Of a DNA stretch of 64,000 nucleotides, positions 37,325-47,244 are shown one piece after another. The DNA comes from Apilactobacillus waqarii (GTDB taxonomy: Bacteria; Bacillota; Bacilli; Lactobacillales; Lactobacillaceae). The position numbers and the translations under genes were made by a program. The stretch lies in NCBI RefSeq assembly GCF_019061205.1, contig NZ_JAHQYH010000004.1, positions 59,423 to 123,422 of the forward strand, read 5' to 3'. The notes under the pieces are model-generated. The model had not been told where the DNA came from, ran no database searches, and was given only the letters and a program-made list of their open reading frames with translations. Numbering within the stretch: position 1 is the stretch's first letter; the number at the start of each line of letters is the position of its first letter.

Positions 37325-37870
37325 TTATCTAATTGGTTGTACTTGGTTAAAGTTTAATTCAGCAGTAGTTGCACGACCGAACATATCAATATTAACCTTC
37401 AACTTACCTTTTTCGTCATCTTTTTCGATAACCTTACCTGAAAGATCAGCAAAGGCACCGTCAATAATAGTAATTGTGTCTCCCACTTCAGCATCCAATT
37501 CTTGCTTTTCTTGAGAAACGCCAAGACGACTTAGAACTAGTTCTACTTCATCTGGTAGCAATGGAGTTGGCTTACTTCCTTGACCATGTGATCCGATAAA
37601 TCCAGTAACACCTGGAGTATTTCTAACGATGTACCATGCTTCGTCAGTCATAACCATTTCTACTAGTACATAACCAGGGAAAGTCTTTTCCATCTTAGCC
37701 TTGTCTACACCATCTTTAACTTCGTGTTCTTCTGTTTCCGGAACAACTACTCTAAAGATAAAGTTTGACATACCCATTGATTCTTTACGTGAATCAAGGT
37801 TAGCCTTAACTTTGTTTTCGTATCCTGAGTAAGTATGAATAACATACCATTGCTTTTCTGCTGATTCCAT
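37325..37870 (-). CDS. nusG: Transcription termination/antitermination protein NusG
   Basis: Binds RNA polymerase and modulates pausing and termination. The 181-residue protein has an NGN domain (MESAEKQWYVIHTYSGYENKV... GFIGSHGQGSKPTPL) and a C-terminal KOW domain (VGDTITIIDGAFADLSGKVIEKDDEKGKL). It follows secE on the same strand, the universal order, but a hairpin with a T run lies in the 110-base gap between the two. A ribosome site GGGAGC precedes the ATG. Confidence 0.97.
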   Translation of the reverse strand: MESAEKQWYVIHTYSGYENKVKANLDSRKESMGMSNFIFRVVVPETEEHEVKDGVDKAKMEKTFPGYVLVEMVMTDEAWYIVRNTPGVTGFIGSHGQGSKPTPLLPDEVELVLSRLGVSQEKQELDAEVGDTITIIDGAFADLSGKVIEKDDEKGKLKVNIDMFGRATTAELNFNQVQPIR

Positions 37871-37904
37871 TAAAATTAGCTCCCTCTATGATTTTTTGCA
37901 AAAT

Positions 37905-37932
37905 AAAAAAACTCCGCACTCACGAAGTTTCA
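37905..37932 (-). terminator. Terminator or attenuator between secE and nusG
   Basis: On the minus strand AACTTCG pairs with CGGAGTT around TGAGTG, followed by seven T residues. It lies 48 bases after the secE stop and 35 before nusG, and could reduce the part of rpmG-secE transcripts that reach nusG. Confidence 0.7.
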
Positions 37933-37979
37933 AACTACCTATTATAATATCACTATTTACTATAATTTAAAACAGTAAA

Positions 37980-38153
37980 TTATAGGTATAGTAATCCTGA
38001 TTGAATTGCCCAGTCAACAATTGCAAAGAAGATTGCAAAGATAATTGACATTGATACTACGATGGTAGTGTCAATTCTAGTTTGGTGACCATTAGGCCAA
38101 ACAACTAGTTTCATTTCAGTACCAACACTCTTAAAGAACTTAAATAATTTCAT
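37980..38153 (-). CDS. secE: Preprotein translocase subunit SecE
   Basis: Essential clamp subunit of the SecYEG channel. The 57-residue protein has the amphipathic helix KLFKFFKSVGTEMKLVVWPN and one membrane segment (VVSMSIIFAIFFAIVDWAI, about residues 32-50). It is below the usual size cut-off for automatic gene calls. The ATG at 38153 has GGAGGAAAAC just upstream. It sits between rpmG and nusG, as in nearly all bacteria. Confidence 0.95.
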   Translation of the reverse strand: MKLFKFFKSVGTEMKLVVWPNGHQTRIDTTIVVSMSIIFAIFFAIVDWAIQSGLLYL

Positions 38154-38165
38154 AGTTTTCCTCCA

Positions 38166-38315
38166 CTAACGTGTTTCTTTATGCATCGTAGCCTTGCCAC
38201 AATGTTTACAGTATTTTTTTACTTCTAATCGATTGTCATGGTTATTACCCACTGAGGTTGTGTAATTACGGGATCCGCAGACCTCACATTGTAAAGCAAC
38301 TTTATTCTGTGACAT
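38166..38315 (-). CDS. rpmG: Ribosomal protein L33
   Basis: A 49-residue ribosomal protein with two CxxC pairs: CEVCGSRNY (residues 10-13) and CKHCGKA (about 37-40), so it is the zinc-binding form. GGGGG precedes tandem ATG codons at 38318 and 38315; I use the second, MSQNK, which matches the family start. A promoter lies immediately upstream (38344-38372). Followed by secE after 12 bases. Confidence 0.93.
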   Translation of the reverse strand: MSQNKVALQCEVCGSRNYTTSVGNNHDNRLEVKKYCKHCGKATMHKETR

Positions 38316-38343
38316 CATATACATCCCCCTTTTGAATAAATTC

Positions 38344-38372
38344 ATAATAGCATTTATATTTTTGATAGTCAA
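38344..38372 (-). promoter_or_regulatory. Promoter of rpmG-secE
   Basis: On the minus strand TTGACT, 17 bases, TATTAT, about 28 bases upstream of the rpmG start. A strong sigma-A type match. It also overlaps the start of the sigma-factor gene end region, separating it from that gene. Confidence 0.75.
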
Positions 38373-38385
38373 TTTATGCTAATAG

Positions 38386-39006
38386 CTAGTCATAGACCTT
38401 TTTTACAATCTTTTTTAACTTATTTTTGACCCTAGCAATACAATTATCAATTATATTAGTAGCGTTCTCTGGATGTCTTGCTAAAGCCAGTTTTAATCTA
38501 TCGATTGAAAAATTATTTTCATTAATCAAATCTTCTAGATAGCAAAATGCAATTTCCGATTCAAGAGGTGATAGTCTAGCAATCAACTCTTCATAGCAAA
38601 TCTTGATATTCATTGATTGATCTGGTGTTAAAAAGATTCTATCCTTCAAGCTGTTTTGAAAGTATAACTCGTTAGCATTATATGAAACCATTTTATCAAC
38701 TGGCATCCGCTTTTTGGCTTTTCTTTTTCTTAAGATGTCATATAGATGATTCTTTAAACTAATTTGGTATAACGTTCCAAATGTCGCTTTATGGTTTTCA
38801 TCATAATTACGAATGTTTTTTACCATTACTAGCATTGATTCTTGATACCAGTCGTCGATGTCCATATCGTGCAAGTAATAATTACGCCACACTTTATTAA
38901 CCAACGGCTTGTATTTATCAAACAGCTTTTGCAGTGACTCTTCATTGCCTGTTTCTTTAAAATCAAGAATTAATTCTATATCAATATTATTTTGGTCAAA
39001 TCTCAT
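38386..39006 (-). CDS. RNA polymerase sigma factor, sigma-70 family (SigH/ComX-like)
   Basis: A 206-residue sigma-70 type protein. Region 2 is visible (ESLQKLFDKYKPLVNKVWRNYYL, then DIDDWYQESMLVMVKNIRNY near residues 45-75). The C-terminal part is helical and carries the region 4-like DNA-binding stretch. The position between yacP and rpmG is that of sigH in B. subtilis, and in other lactobacilli the gene there is called sigH or comX. Its target genes are unknown here. A LexA-like sequence lies about 65 bases upstream. Confidence 0.8.
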   Translation of the reverse strand: MRFDQNNIDIELILDFKETGNEESLQKLFDKYKPLVNKVWRNYYLHDMDIDDWYQESMLVMVKNIRNYDENHKATFGTLYQISLKNHLYDILRKRKAKKRMPVDKMVSYNANELYFQNSLKDRIFLTPDQSMNIKICYEELIARLSPLESEIAFCYLEDLINENNFSIDRLKLALARHPENATNIIDNCIARVKNKLKKIVKKVYD

Positions 39007-39070
39007 TACCTATTCACCTCTGATTATAATTACATAAAATAATTTATATAGTTACATAATCATAAACAAG

Positions 39071-39083
39071 CGAATATTTGTTC
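39071..39083. promoter_or_regulatory. LexA-like site upstream of the sigma factor gene
   Basis: CGAATATTTGTTC matches 11 of 13 positions of the Gram-positive LexA consensus CGAACATATGTTC. It lies about 65 bases upstream of the sigma factor start. A chance match in AT-rich sequence is possible. Confidence 0.3.
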
Positions 39084-39122
39084 ATTTATATTTCACCGAA
39101 TCGGTATAAATATATATAGCTT

Positions 39123-39647
39123 TTAATCATTTGTTAAATTATCTCTTAGCTTTTCCAGTCTCAATAACTGATCATTAGACCAAGGAGTTCGACGACCAGT
39201 TAATTGATTAGTATAACTACGAACCTGCGTCTTAATCTCACGTTTTGAACGTTCAACATCTCGAAGCAATTCTCGTGCTGATATTCTCAAAGCCCCTGCT
39301 GAAAAAACAGTCCATTGTTCGGCTTGGTCAGATGTTACTACGACTACCTGAACAAATCTAGATTGCTTTTGTCTAGCATATGCTTCGATATAACTATCAG
39401 CTGTTTCATCTTTGTTAGTCCAAACGATGTCTAAGTTATGCTTTTTATCTTTCTTTGATAAACCAGGGACATACATCGCATCGAAGATAATCTTCATATC
39501 CAAGTCGCGATATTTTTTATATTCAGAAATAATATTAATCAATTCATCCCTGGCATCTGCCAAACGATTATCTAGCTTTAACTTATTCAATTCAGGCCAA
39601 TTTCCGATGACGTTATATCCATCGATTAATAATAGTTGTTTTTTCAT
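39123..39647 (-). CDS. NYN-domain ribonuclease-like protein (YacP/Rae1 family)
   Basis: A 174-residue member of the YacP family; the B. subtilis protein Rae1 is a ribosome-associated endoribonuclease. It has the NYN start LLIDGYNVIGNWP (residues 5-17, with the acidic metal ligand) and the segment VVVTSDQAEQWTVFSAGA near residue 103-120. It lies 14 bases after rlmB in the conserved gltX-cysS-mrnC-rlmB-yacP order. Whether it cleaves mRNA here is inferred from the family. Confidence 0.88.
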   Translation of the reverse strand: MKKQLLLIDGYNVIGNWPELNKLKLDNRLADARDELINIISEYKKYRDLDMKIIFDAMYVPGLSKKDKKHNLDIVWTNKDETADSYIEAYARQKQSRFVQVVVVTSDQAEQWTVFSAGALRISARELLRDVERSKREIKTQVRSYTNQLTGRRTPWSNDQLLRLEKLRDNLTND

Positions 39648-39661
39648 TGGCTTAATCCTTC

Positions 39662-40417
39662 TTATAGTGGATTTCTTGAATTATAAGCTTGATACATTAA
39701 TAAACTAGCAGCAACACTGGCATTTAAACTTTGTAGTTGACCAACCATTGGAATGGTTAGCATTTCGTCTACGTTCTTCTTTAGAAGTGGTGAAATTCCC
39801 TTACCTTCGTTTCCAATGATTACGGCAACTGGTCCTTTGGCATCCCAACGACGGTAATCTGCACCTTTAACGTCAGTTCCAAATACCCAAACGCCTTGTT
39901 GTTTTAAGTCGTTCACAGTGTTAACTAGGTTAGTCACTCTAGCAACTGGAATTCTTTCAATGGCACCAGCAGATGTCTTAGCAACTGTTGATGTTAAACC
40001 AACGGCACGGTGCTTTGGAATAATCACACCAGTAACACCAGCAGCGTCGGCTGTTCTGATAATTGAACCCAAGTTGTGAGGATCTTCAATGTTATCAAGA
40101 ATTAAAAAGAATGGTGGTACATCTTGTTTTGCTGAGTTTTCAAATAATTCATCAATGGTTGCGTACTTGTATGGTGAGATTGATAAAACCACCCCTTGGT
40201 GGTTTTGATTATCTGAAAGTAAGTCTAACTTTTGCTTTGGCACAGTTGAAATTACTAGGTGCTTTTGCTTAGCTAGCTTAATGATTTCTTCAACACTTTT
40301 TTCGTCTTTCTTGATTCCATTTTGTAGGAAAACCTTGTTGATTTCTTGCTTTCCTCTTAGAGCGGAAACAACCGGATGGCGTCCGATTATAAATTCACTT
40401 TGGTCATTAGTCTTCAT
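39662..40417 (-). CDS. rlmB: 23S rRNA (guanosine-2'-O)-methyltransferase RlmB
   Basis: SPOUT-family enzyme that methylates a guanosine in 23S rRNA. The 251-residue protein has an N-terminal substrate-binding domain ([14 protein letters not shown]...) and the C-terminal SPOUT knot: [19 protein letters not shown] near residue 110, [11 protein letters not shown] near 198 and [22 protein letters not shown] near 220. The start is the ATG at 40417 with GGAGG seven bases upstream. It overlaps the end of mrnC by about 10 bases. Confidence 0.95.
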   Translation of the reverse strand: MKTNDQSEFIIGRHPVVSALRGKQEINKVFLQNGIKKDEKSVEEIIKLAKQKHLVISTVPKQKLDLLSDNQNHQGVVLSISPYKYATIDELFENSAKQDVPPFFLILDNIEDPHNLGSIIRTADAAGVTGVIIPKHRAVGLTSTVAKTSAGAIERIPVARVTNLVNTVNDLKQQGVWVFGTDVKGADYRRWDAKGPVAVIIGNEGKGISPLLKKNVDEMLTIPMVGQLQSLNASVAASLLMYQAYNSRNPL

Positions 40418-40829
40418 ATTTTGGCCTCCCAGCATCGACTTGTTCAATACACCAGTTAGATAGTTCTTCTAAACGGTCATCTTGTTTGCTTAATGAAAGA
40501 TACCCCATCATGGCTTCAAAACCAGTTGAATGGCGGTAAGTCAAAACGCTAGTGTTCTTAGCATGTGTGTAACTCTTAGCATTACGACCTCTCTTGAACA
40601 CTGCATCCTCTTCATCTGTTAGGATGTCGTCTTCAATCATCAAATCGATTAATGCTGCTTGAGCCTTTGCTGACACGTACTTTCTAGCTGCCTTTTGTAG
40701 GCGGTTAGGCTTAGTAATCCCTAAGTTTAAAAGGTGTTTTCTTACGAACACTTCGTAAACTGAATCGCCAAGATATGCTAATGCAATTCCATTTAACTGT
40801 TTATAATCCACGTTCTGGTTTTCCATCAT
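40407..40829 (-). CDS. mrnC: Mini-ribonuclease 3
   Basis: RNase III-like endonuclease without a double-strand RNA-binding domain; in B. subtilis it trims the 23S rRNA precursor. The 140-residue protein has the catalytic [14 protein letters not shown] stretch near residue 21-34, and the segment [14 protein letters not shown]. The end overlaps rlmB. It starts at tandem ATG codons (40829 or 40826) close to the end of cysS; AAGGGA is upstream. Order cysS-mrnC-rlmB is conserved in Firmicutes. Confidence 0.93.
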   Translation of the reverse strand: MMENQNVDYKQLNGIALAYLGDSVYEVFVRKHLLNLGITKPNRLQKAARKYVSAKAQAALIDLMIEDDILTDEEDAVFKRGRNAKSYTHAKNTSVLTYRHSTGFEAMMGYLSLSKQDDRLEELSNWCIEQVDAGRPKYED

Positions 40830-42236
40830 TTATTCCCTTCTGAAACGAGTACCTTGAGCAGTATCTTCTAGGATAATCCCTTGGTCTCGTAGTTGATCTC
40901 TAATTTCGTCACTTCTTGCGAAGTCCTTGTTCTTTCTAGCTTCGTTACGTTCATCAATCAATGCTTGAACTGAATCGTCATCTAGTGTTTCTTCCTTGAA
41001 GACAACACCAAAAATAGAAGCCATCTTTTCTAGCTTTTCAATAATTAGGTTAACAGTATCCTTACCTACTTCAGGTCTTTGCGCATACATGTTACCAAGT
41101 TTAGCTAGTTCGTATACACAATCAATTCCGTTTTGTGCATTGAAATCATCATCCATCGCATCTTGGAAATCTGCTTGAATTTGTCTGATTTCTTGTTCTA
41201 GTTTCATATCAATAATATCTGTTGCATCGCTTAGACGATACTTCAAGTTATTGTAAGCATTTCTTAACTTGTTTAGGTTGTTTTCTGCAGCCTGTAAATT
41301 AGTTTCGTTGTATTGAATTGGACGACGGTATTGTGTAGTTGACATCAAGAATCTTACTACTTGAGGATCAACCTTCTTAACGATATCGTGAACAGTCACA
41401 AAGTTACCTAGTGACTTACTCATCTTTTCGTTTTCATCACCAACGGTAACAAAACCATTGTGCATCCAATAGTTAACAAACTTTTCACCAGTCTTGGCCT
41501 CACTTTGTGCACGTTCGTTTTCATGATGAGGGAACTTCAAGTCTTCCCCACCACCATGGATATCGATTGTATTACCCAAGTACTTGGTAGACATTACTGA
41601 ACATTCAATGTGCCAGCCAGGACGACCTTTACCCCATGGTGAATCCCATGAGATTTCGCCTGGTTTAGCAGACTTCCATAAAACAAAATCAATTGGATCT
41701 TCTTTCTTAGAAAGTTCTTCTTCTGACACGTGTTGGCTAGCTCCTGATTCCAAATCATCTACGCTTTGGTGTGATAAATGACCGTAATCATTGAACTTTC
41801 TTGCTCGATAGTAAACATCTCCGTCAACAGCATATGCATAACCATCATCAACCAATTCTTTTACGAATTGAATAATTCCATCAATATTATCAGTAGCCCT
41901 TGGATTAACAGTTGCTGGTTCAACGTTCAAAGCAGCCACATCTTCTTTGTAGGCTTCAATGTACTTGTTAGCAATATCCATTACTGTACTGTTTTCTTCT
42001 TTAGCTTCATTAATTAATTTATCATCAACATCCGTAAAATTAGAAATGTAATTCACTTGGTAACCACAATATTCAAAGTAACGACGAATAGTATCAAATG
42101 CAACAATACTACGCGCGTTTCCAATATGAATATAGTTATATACTGTTGGACCACAGACATACATACCAACTGTTCTTGACTTAATTGGCTTAAATACGTC
42201 TTTTTCTTGAGTTAATGTATTATAGATCCTTAGCAT
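40830..42236 (-). CDS. cysS: Cysteinyl-tRNA synthetase
   Basis: Charges tRNA-Cys. The 468-residue class I enzyme has the nucleotide-binding HIGNARS motif near residue 38, KMSKSLGNF near residue 267 and zinc-binding residues such as CGPTV near 28. The ATG at 42236 ([12 protein letters not shown]) has AGGGG eight bases upstream; a GTG at 42245 in the same frame lacks this spacing. Followed by mrnC with no gap. No T-box is visible in the 110 bases before it. Confidence 0.96.
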   Translation of the reverse strand: MLRIYNTLTQEKDVFKPIKSRTVGMYVCGPTVYNYIHIGNARSIVAFDTIRRYFEYCGYQVNYISNFTDVDDKLINEAKEENSTVMDIANKYIEAYKEDVAALNVEPATVNPRATDNIDGIIQFVKELVDDGYAYAVDGDVYYRARKFNDYGHLSHQSVDDLESGASQHVSEEELSKKEDPIDFVLWKSAKPGEISWDSPWGKGRPGWHIECSVMSTKYLGNTIDIHGGGEDLKFPHHENERAQSEAKTGEKFVNYWMHNGFVTVGDENEKMSKSLGNFVTVHDIVKKVDPQVVRFLMSTTQYRRPIQYNETNLQAAENNLNKLRNAYNNLKYRLSDATDIIDMKLEQEIRQIQADFQDAMDDDFNAQNGIDCVYELAKLGNMYAQRPEVGKDTVNLIIEKLEKMASIFGVVFKEETLDDDSVQALIDERNEARKNKDFARSDEIRDQLRDQGIILEDTAQGTRFRRE

Positions 42237-42315
42237 TAATGGCACCCCTATTCCTATTTTTTATACTTATTTCATTCTATCATAATAATGGTCACTATAT
42301 TAGGATAAATTCAAA

Positions 42316-42356
42316 TAAAAAAGCCCGCCAAAGCATGCTTTAGCGAGCCTTATTTA
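42316..42356 (-). terminator. Terminator after gltX
   Basis: GGCTCGCTAAAGCATGCTTTGGCGGGCTTTTTT on the minus strand, a long hairpin with G-T pairs and a T run, immediately after the gltX stop. It separates gltX from cysS, which must then have its own promoter. Confidence 0.85.
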
Positions 42357-43847
42357 TTATTGATTGATTTGCTTTAAAGTTTCATCAATGTGTTTTAGAG
42401 CCTTTTCTCTACCAATCAATTCGATTGATTCAGGTAGTTCAGGACCGTGACTTTCATGAGTAACGGCAATTCTGATTGGCATCCATAGTTGACGTCCCTT
42501 GATCTTAGTTTCCTTTTGAATTTCCTTAATTGTCTTTAAGATTTCAATCTTATCGAAAACTGGAACATCCTTAATCTTTTCAGCAAAGGCCTTTAGAACA
42601 ACTGGTGCAGTTTCGTTTTGAATTTCTTCAAGAGCTTCACCAGAAACCTTAGCTGGTTCGTTAAAGAATACGTCAGCCATTGAGTTGATTTGAGCCATGT
42701 AGCTCATTTGTTGCTTGTAAGTGTTGATTAACTTACGAGCCCATTCGATAGTTAAAGCGTCTGGGTTTTCAGGAATGTTACCCTTGGCGATTAATTGACG
42801 TAATGCTAAGTCCATAACAACGTCTTCATCAGCAGCCTTAACGTATTGGTTGTTAATCCATTCTAATTTCTTGTTATCGAAGTTAGCTGGTGACTTGCTT
42901 AGACGGTGTTCGTCGTACATCTTGATGAAATCACGTTGTGAGAAGATTTCATCTTCACCCTTTGGTGACCAACCTAATAGAGTAATGAAGTTAAACATTG
43001 CTTCTGGTAGGTACCCTAGGTCTCTGTATTGTTCGATAAATTGAATGATTGATTCATCACGTTTACTTAGCTTCTTACCAGTGTCGGCACTAGTAATTAA
43101 ACTCATGTGACCGAATACAGGAGCTTCCCAACCAAATGCTTCGTACATCATTAATTGTTTTGGTGTATTAGCAACGTGGTCGTCACCTCTGAATACGTGT
43201 GAAATTTGCATTTCATGATCATCAATAATAACCGCGAAGTTGTAAGTAGGCATTCCGTCACGTTTTACGATAACGAAGTCCCCACCAATAGTATCAGAGT
43301 TAAATTCAACATGACCCTTAACAACATCGTCCCATGCGTAAGTCTTGTTCTTTGGTACTCTGAAACGAATAACTGGTTTCAAACCTTTAGCTTCTGATTC
43401 AGCCATTGATTTTTGAATTTCTTCTTCTGACATACCAGCATATTCGTATTCGTAATGAGGCATAATGCCCTTTGCACGTTGTTCTTCACGATCAGCTTCT
43501 AGTTCTTCTTCTGTTCTGTATGAGTAGTAAGCCTTGTCTTCATCCAATAATTGTTGAATCAATGGATCGTAGATTGAACGTCTTTCTGATTGTCTGTAAG
43601 GACCAAACTTACCAGGTTTGTCTGGACCTTCATCCCAATCTAAGCCAAGCCATTTTAAGTTGTCTAACTGACTTTTCTCACCATCAGCTACGTTTCGCTT
43701 AGTATCAGTATCTTCGATACGGATAATAAACTTACCTTTATTATGTCTAGCAAATAGGTAATTAAAAATTGCTGTTCTAGCATTACCAATGTGTAAATGT
43801 CCGGTTGGACTTGGTGCATATCTAACACGAATTTTCTTATTAGCCAA
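42357..43847 (-). CDS. gltX: Glutamyl-tRNA synthetase
   Basis: Charges tRNA-Glu, and in many lactobacilli also tRNA-Gln. The 496-residue class I enzyme has the HIGH-type motif [10 protein letters not shown] at residue 17 and KLSKRDESI near residue 258. It begins [16 protein letters not shown], the family start. Downstream (minus strand) is a strong terminator. The order radA - PIN/TRAM gene - gltX - cysS follows B. subtilis with disA, ispD, ispF and cysE absent. Confidence 0.96.
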   Translation of the reverse strand: MANKKIRVRYAPSPTGHLHIGNARTAIFNYLFARHNKGKFIIRIEDTDTKRNVADGEKSQLDNLKWLGLDWDEGPDKPGKFGPYRQSERRSIYDPLIQQLLDEDKAYYSYRTEEELEADREEQRAKGIMPHYEYEYAGMSEEEIQKSMAESEAKGLKPVIRFRVPKNKTYAWDDVVKGHVEFNSDTIGGDFVIVKRDGMPTYNFAVIIDDHEMQISHVFRGDDHVANTPKQLMMYEAFGWEAPVFGHMSLITSADTGKKLSKRDESIIQFIEQYRDLGYLPEAMFNFITLLGWSPKGEDEIFSQRDFIKMYDEHRLSKSPANFDNKKLEWINNQYVKAADEDVVMDLALRQLIAKGNIPENPDALTIEWARKLINTYKQQMSYMAQINSMADVFFNEPAKVSGEALEEIQNETAPVVLKAFAEKIKDVPVFDKIEILKTIKEIQKETKIKGRQLWMPIRIAVTHESHGPELPESIELIGREKALKHIDETLKQINQ

Positions 43848-43930
43848 TGATATTTTCTCCTCTTTTTTTATAAATTCTTAGAATAACATTCTAATTTTAC
43901 AATTATTAGCGATAAAAATAAAGTGCTCAG

Positions 43931-43958
43931 TAAAAATCTAAAGGTATCTATAACCTTT
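43931..43958 (-). terminator. Possible terminator after the PIN/TRAM gene
   Basis: On the minus strand AAAGGT pairs with ACCTTT around TATAGAT, followed by AGATTTTTA. A short stem, so read-through toward gltX is likely. Confidence 0.5.
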
Positions 43959-45049
43959 TATTTATCATCAATTCTAGCGAAAATCATTTTACCTGCATCT
44001 GTTTGAATTGAACTGGTTACCTCAACGGATAGTCGTTCGTTTAGATGATTCTTACCATCTTCAACAACCACCATGGTCCCGTCGTCTAAGAATGCGACTC
44101 CTTGGCTTCTTTCGGTTCCCTTTTTCAAAATCATAACTTCAAGATGTTCTCCGGGAACAAATCTTGGTTTTAGTGAGTTGGCCAATTCGTTAATGTTTAA
44201 AACATTAACCTTTTGGAATTGGATAACCTTGTTTAAGTTGTAGTCGTTAGTAATGATTGAACCGTTGAAATCCTTTGCTAATCTGATTAGCTTACTATCT
44301 ACTTCTTTGATGTTGTCATAGTCTTGATCAGTAATTTCAATTGGCATAATCTTTTCGGTTTGTAGTTTATTTAAAATGTCTAAACCACGACGACCACGAA
44401 TACGCTTTTGACTATCAGCTGAATCCGCGATGTATTGTAGTTCATACAAGACAAACTTAGGAACAAGTAATGTTCCTTCGATAAATCCAGTCTTTGCCAC
44501 CTCATAGATACGACCATCAATCAAAATGTTGGTATCCAAAATCTTAATTGATTTATTGCTGTTGCGGTTTGCAGAGTTAGTCAATGCGTTGCCGCCCTTT
44601 TTCAAGCTAACTCTAAAAATCTTGCGCCAATCATTTAACTTAGTGGTTCCCAATAGAAAACCTAGATATCCAAAAGTAATCATCAATAGAGCTGGCAAGA
44701 TTAAGTTAGTGATTAAATAAGGCGTTCTAAATAAAACGATTGAAATTAAAGTCGCTAAAATTAATCCAATAATCATCCCTAAAGTTCCCATCAAAATATA
44801 GAATGGGTTCTTTTGTGATAATTGTTTTTCAACCTGACTCATTGCATTCATGATTCGTTTAACCACAAACAATGAAAGAATATAGAAAACAATGGCTCCA
44901 ATTACTGAATCAACTAGTGCATTATTTAATAAAATTGAAGGGTTTTCCCATAATGCATGCCAAATAACGGGTAGATAAATTACCCCTAGCGTTGCTCCTA
45001 AAATGACAAATATAAATTGGATAACCGTAAATCGATCAATTTTTTTCAT
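43958..45049 (-). CDS. Membrane-anchored PIN/TRAM-domain protein (YacL-like)
   Basis: The first 140 residues hold about four membrane segments. A PIN nuclease domain follows (IKILDTNILIDGRIYEVA near residue 168, and ITNDYNLNKVIQFQ near 256), then a TRAM domain at the C-terminus. It matches YacL of B. subtilis, which stands between disA-radA and gltX. PIN domains with conserved aspartates usually cut RNA, and TRAM binds RNA, so RNA metabolism at the membrane is plausible; the substrate is unknown. Confidence 0.85.
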   Translation of the reverse strand: MKKIDRFTVIQFIFVILGATLGVIYLPVIWHALWENPSILLNNALVDSVIGAIVFYILSLFVVKRIMNAMSQVEKQLSQKNPFYILMGTLGMIIGLILATLISIVLFRTPYLITNLILPALLMITFGYLGFLLGTTKLNDWRKIFRVSLKKGGNALTNSANRNSNKSIKILDTNILIDGRIYEVAKTGFIEGTLLVPKFVLYELQYIADSADSQKRIRGRRGLDILNKLQTEKIMPIEITDQDYDNIKEVDSKLIRLAKDFNGSIITNDYNLNKVIQFQKVNVLNINELANSLKPRFVPGEHLEVMILKKGTERSQGVAFLDDGTMVVVEDGKNHLNERLSVEVTSSIQTDAGKMIFARIDDK

Positions 45050-45070
45050 TATTATCTTCCTCAGTATGTG

Positions 45071-46447
45071 TTAGTTAAGTGCGATTTTTATCGCTTGAGC
45101 CAGTGTGGATACACCAACGACTTCAATTCCGTCTGGAGCAGTCCATCCTGACATATTATGTTTTGGTATTAATACGCGCTTAAAGCCAAGTTTTTGTGCT
45201 TCTAAAACACGTTGTTCAATACGGTTAACTCGTCTAATTTCACCAGTTAACCCAATTTCACCGATGTAACATTCACTAGGGTCTGTTCCCCTGTTCTTGT
45301 AACTTGATGCCACACTAATTGCCACAGCCAAATCAATTGCCGGTTCGTTTAACTTAACTCCACCAGCAGCCTTTAAGAAGGCGTCTTGATTTTGTAGCAT
45401 TAGTCCTGCACGTTTTTCAAGCACCGCCATTAAAACGGCTACACGGTTACGGTCAATCCCGGTAGCTGTTCTTTGGGCGTTCCCAAATACGGATGGTGTT
45501 ACCAGTGCCTGAATTTCAACTAGGATTGGTCTAGTTCCCTCGATTGAAACAACGATTGCAGAACCATTAGCGTCCTTCAAACGTTCTTCCAAGAAGACCT
45601 CTGATGGATTAGCAACTTCACTTAATCCGGATTCTTGCATATCAAAAATCCCTAGCTCGTCGGTTGAACCAAAACGGTTCTTCACGGCTCTTAAGATACG
45701 GTAGGAATGATGCATGTCTCCTTCAAAGTATAAAACAGTATCAACCATGTGTTCCAAAGTCTTAGGTCCAGCAATTGAACCACCCTTGGTAACGTGGCCA
45801 ACCACAAAGATAGTAATTCCATTGGTCTTTGCAATGGACATTAAATCAGCGGTAATTGCTCTTACCTGTGATACGGAACCAATTGCAGAATCAACTTCTG
45901 GTTCAGAAATAGTCTGAACGGAGTCAATTACCACTGCATCTGGTTTAATCTCATCAATGGCAGACTTGATGGCACCCATATCGGTTTCTGGATATAGATA
46001 CATATTGGAGCCATTCACGGATAAACGTTCCGCTCTTAGCTTAATTTGACTGGCACTTTCTTCCCCAGATACATATAGGACACGTTGGTCCTTAGCACCT
46101 AATTGACCAGAAATTTGAAGTAACAGTGTGGATTTCCCGATACCAGGATCACCACCAATTAAAATTAATGAGCCCGGAACAATTCCGCCACCTAATACAC
46201 GATTAAATTCTTGGGATTCAGTTTCAAAACGTGATTCCTTTTCGAACTTAACGTCTTTGATTAGTTGTGGTTTTGTTTGCTGACCATTGAAATCCATTCG
46301 GTGAGTCGATTTCAAACTCGATGTTTCTTTTTGAACGGTTTGTTCTTCAAACGTGTTCCATTTTCCACAGTTAGGACAATGTCCCAAGTACTTTGGTGAA
46401 ATGTATCCACATTCTTCGCAAACAAATTGGGTCTTTACTTTAGCCAC
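45071..46447 (-). CDS. radA: DNA repair protein RadA (Sms)
   Basis: RecA-like helicase that drives branch migration in recombination and processes stalled forks. The 458-residue protein has a C4 zinc finger (CEECGYISP ... CPNCGKW, residues 10-30), Walker [15 protein letters not shown] near 96, the KNRFG motif near 255 and a Lon-like C-terminal domain ([20 protein letters not shown]). It follows dut by 27 bases on the same strand, as in other lactobacilli. Confidence 0.95.
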   Translation of the reverse strand: MAKVKTQFVCEECGYISPKYLGHCPNCGKWNTFEEQTVQKETSSLKSTHRMDFNGQQTKPQLIKDVKFEKESRFETESQEFNRVLGGGIVPGSLILIGGDPGIGKSTLLLQISGQLGAKDQRVLYVSGEESASQIKLRAERLSVNGSNMYLYPETDMGAIKSAIDEIKPDAVVIDSVQTISEPEVDSAIGSVSQVRAITADLMSIAKTNGITIFVVGHVTKGGSIAGPKTLEHMVDTVLYFEGDMHHSYRILRAVKNRFGSTDELGIFDMQESGLSEVANPSEVFLEERLKDANGSAIVVSIEGTRPILVEIQALVTPSVFGNAQRTATGIDRNRVAVLMAVLEKRAGLMLQNQDAFLKAAGGVKLNEPAIDLAVAISVASSYKNRGTDPSECYIGEIGLTGEIRRVNRIEQRVLEAQKLGFKRVLIPKHNMSGWTAPDGIEVVGVSTLAQAIKIALN

Positions 46448-46474
46448 ATTAATTTCCTTTCTTTAATTCGTTTT

Positions 46475-47011
46475 TTATTCGCCTGATGAACCAAAACCAC
46501 CAATTCGTTTAGTACCCTTGTTGGAGTCATCATCAGTTGTTAAGAATGGTACAAAAATACCCTGAGCGATACGATCACCCTTCTTAATCTTTCTATCTAG
46601 TAATCCGAAGTTAGTCATTTGAACAAACAACTCACCTTCGTTGCTTTCATTTCCATAGTAATCAGCATCAACGATACCAATTCCATTTGGTAAAACCATA
46701 CCTCTCTTTAGTGGACCACTTGAACGGTTAGCAATAATAAGCATTTCATCTGGTTGCATGTAGACCTTAATTCCAGTTGGAACTAATAATGGACGTAAGA
46801 TATCCTTTGCACGTTGCATCTCATCTTCAGATACGTCTTTTTCATGCTTAATTGCCCAAAGAACTTTTAAAAATCCTAATTTCCAAATTGAGGGTAATAC
46901 AAAATCGACACCGGCTTCGATATCATAACCCGCTGCTTGGTTAGTAGAACGATAAGGTAGGTTGATGCCTTTATCCTTGTACTTTGTAACTACTTCAAAT
47001 CCTCTTTTCAT
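46475..47011 (-). CDS. dut: dUTP diphosphatase
   Basis: Hydrolyses dUTP to keep uracil out of DNA. The 178-residue trimeric-type enzyme has motif 1 (AAGYDIEAG, residue 27-35), motif 2 (RSSGPLKRG, near 116), motif 3 (GIGIVDADYYG, near 130) and the C-terminal arm RIGGFGSSGE. Between motifs 1 and 2 it is longer than the usual 145 residues, with an added helical segment (about residues 45-75, SIWKLGFLKVLWAIKHEKDV). It precedes radA. The start at 47011 has AGGATG upstream. Confidence 0.9.
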   Translation of the reverse strand: MKRGFEVVTKYKDKGINLPYRSTNQAAGYDIEAGVDFVLPSIWKLGFLKVLWAIKHEKDVSEDEMQRAKDILRPLLVPTGIKVYMQPDEMLIIANRSSGPLKRGMVLPNGIGIVDADYYGNESNEGELFVQMTNFGLLDRKIKKGDRIAQGIFVPFLTTDDDSNKGTKRIGGFGSSGE

Positions 47012-47096
47012 ATCTACACATCCTGTTAATTTATTAGTATTATTATACTATGTATTTTATATGAAAACTGTTAACAATTAAATACAAATATTTTAT

Positions 47097-47125
47097 TTGA
47101 CAAACTCACGATAACCATAGAAAAT
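47097..47125 (+). promoter_or_regulatory. Candidate promoter of rpiA
   Basis: TTGACA, 17 bases, GAAAAT. The -35 is perfect and the -10 is poor. It would give a leader of about 110 bases containing short inverted repeats, such as GAATGTATAAGCATTC. Nothing else is seen in this 233-base gap between dut and rpiA. Confidence 0.4.
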
Positions 47126-47244
47126 TAATATAGTATTATTGAGGTATATTTAATACCTTTGTTCGAAACCTTTCGTCTGAATGTATAAGCATTCAAAGTC
47201 GATTTAACGTCGTTTTACCGAATATTTTAGAGGGGAAAAGGATT

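Noticed and set aside
42237..42315. T-box riboswitch before cysS
   Set aside because: The gap to the gltX terminator is under 80 bases and has no T-box consensus or specifier-type stem.
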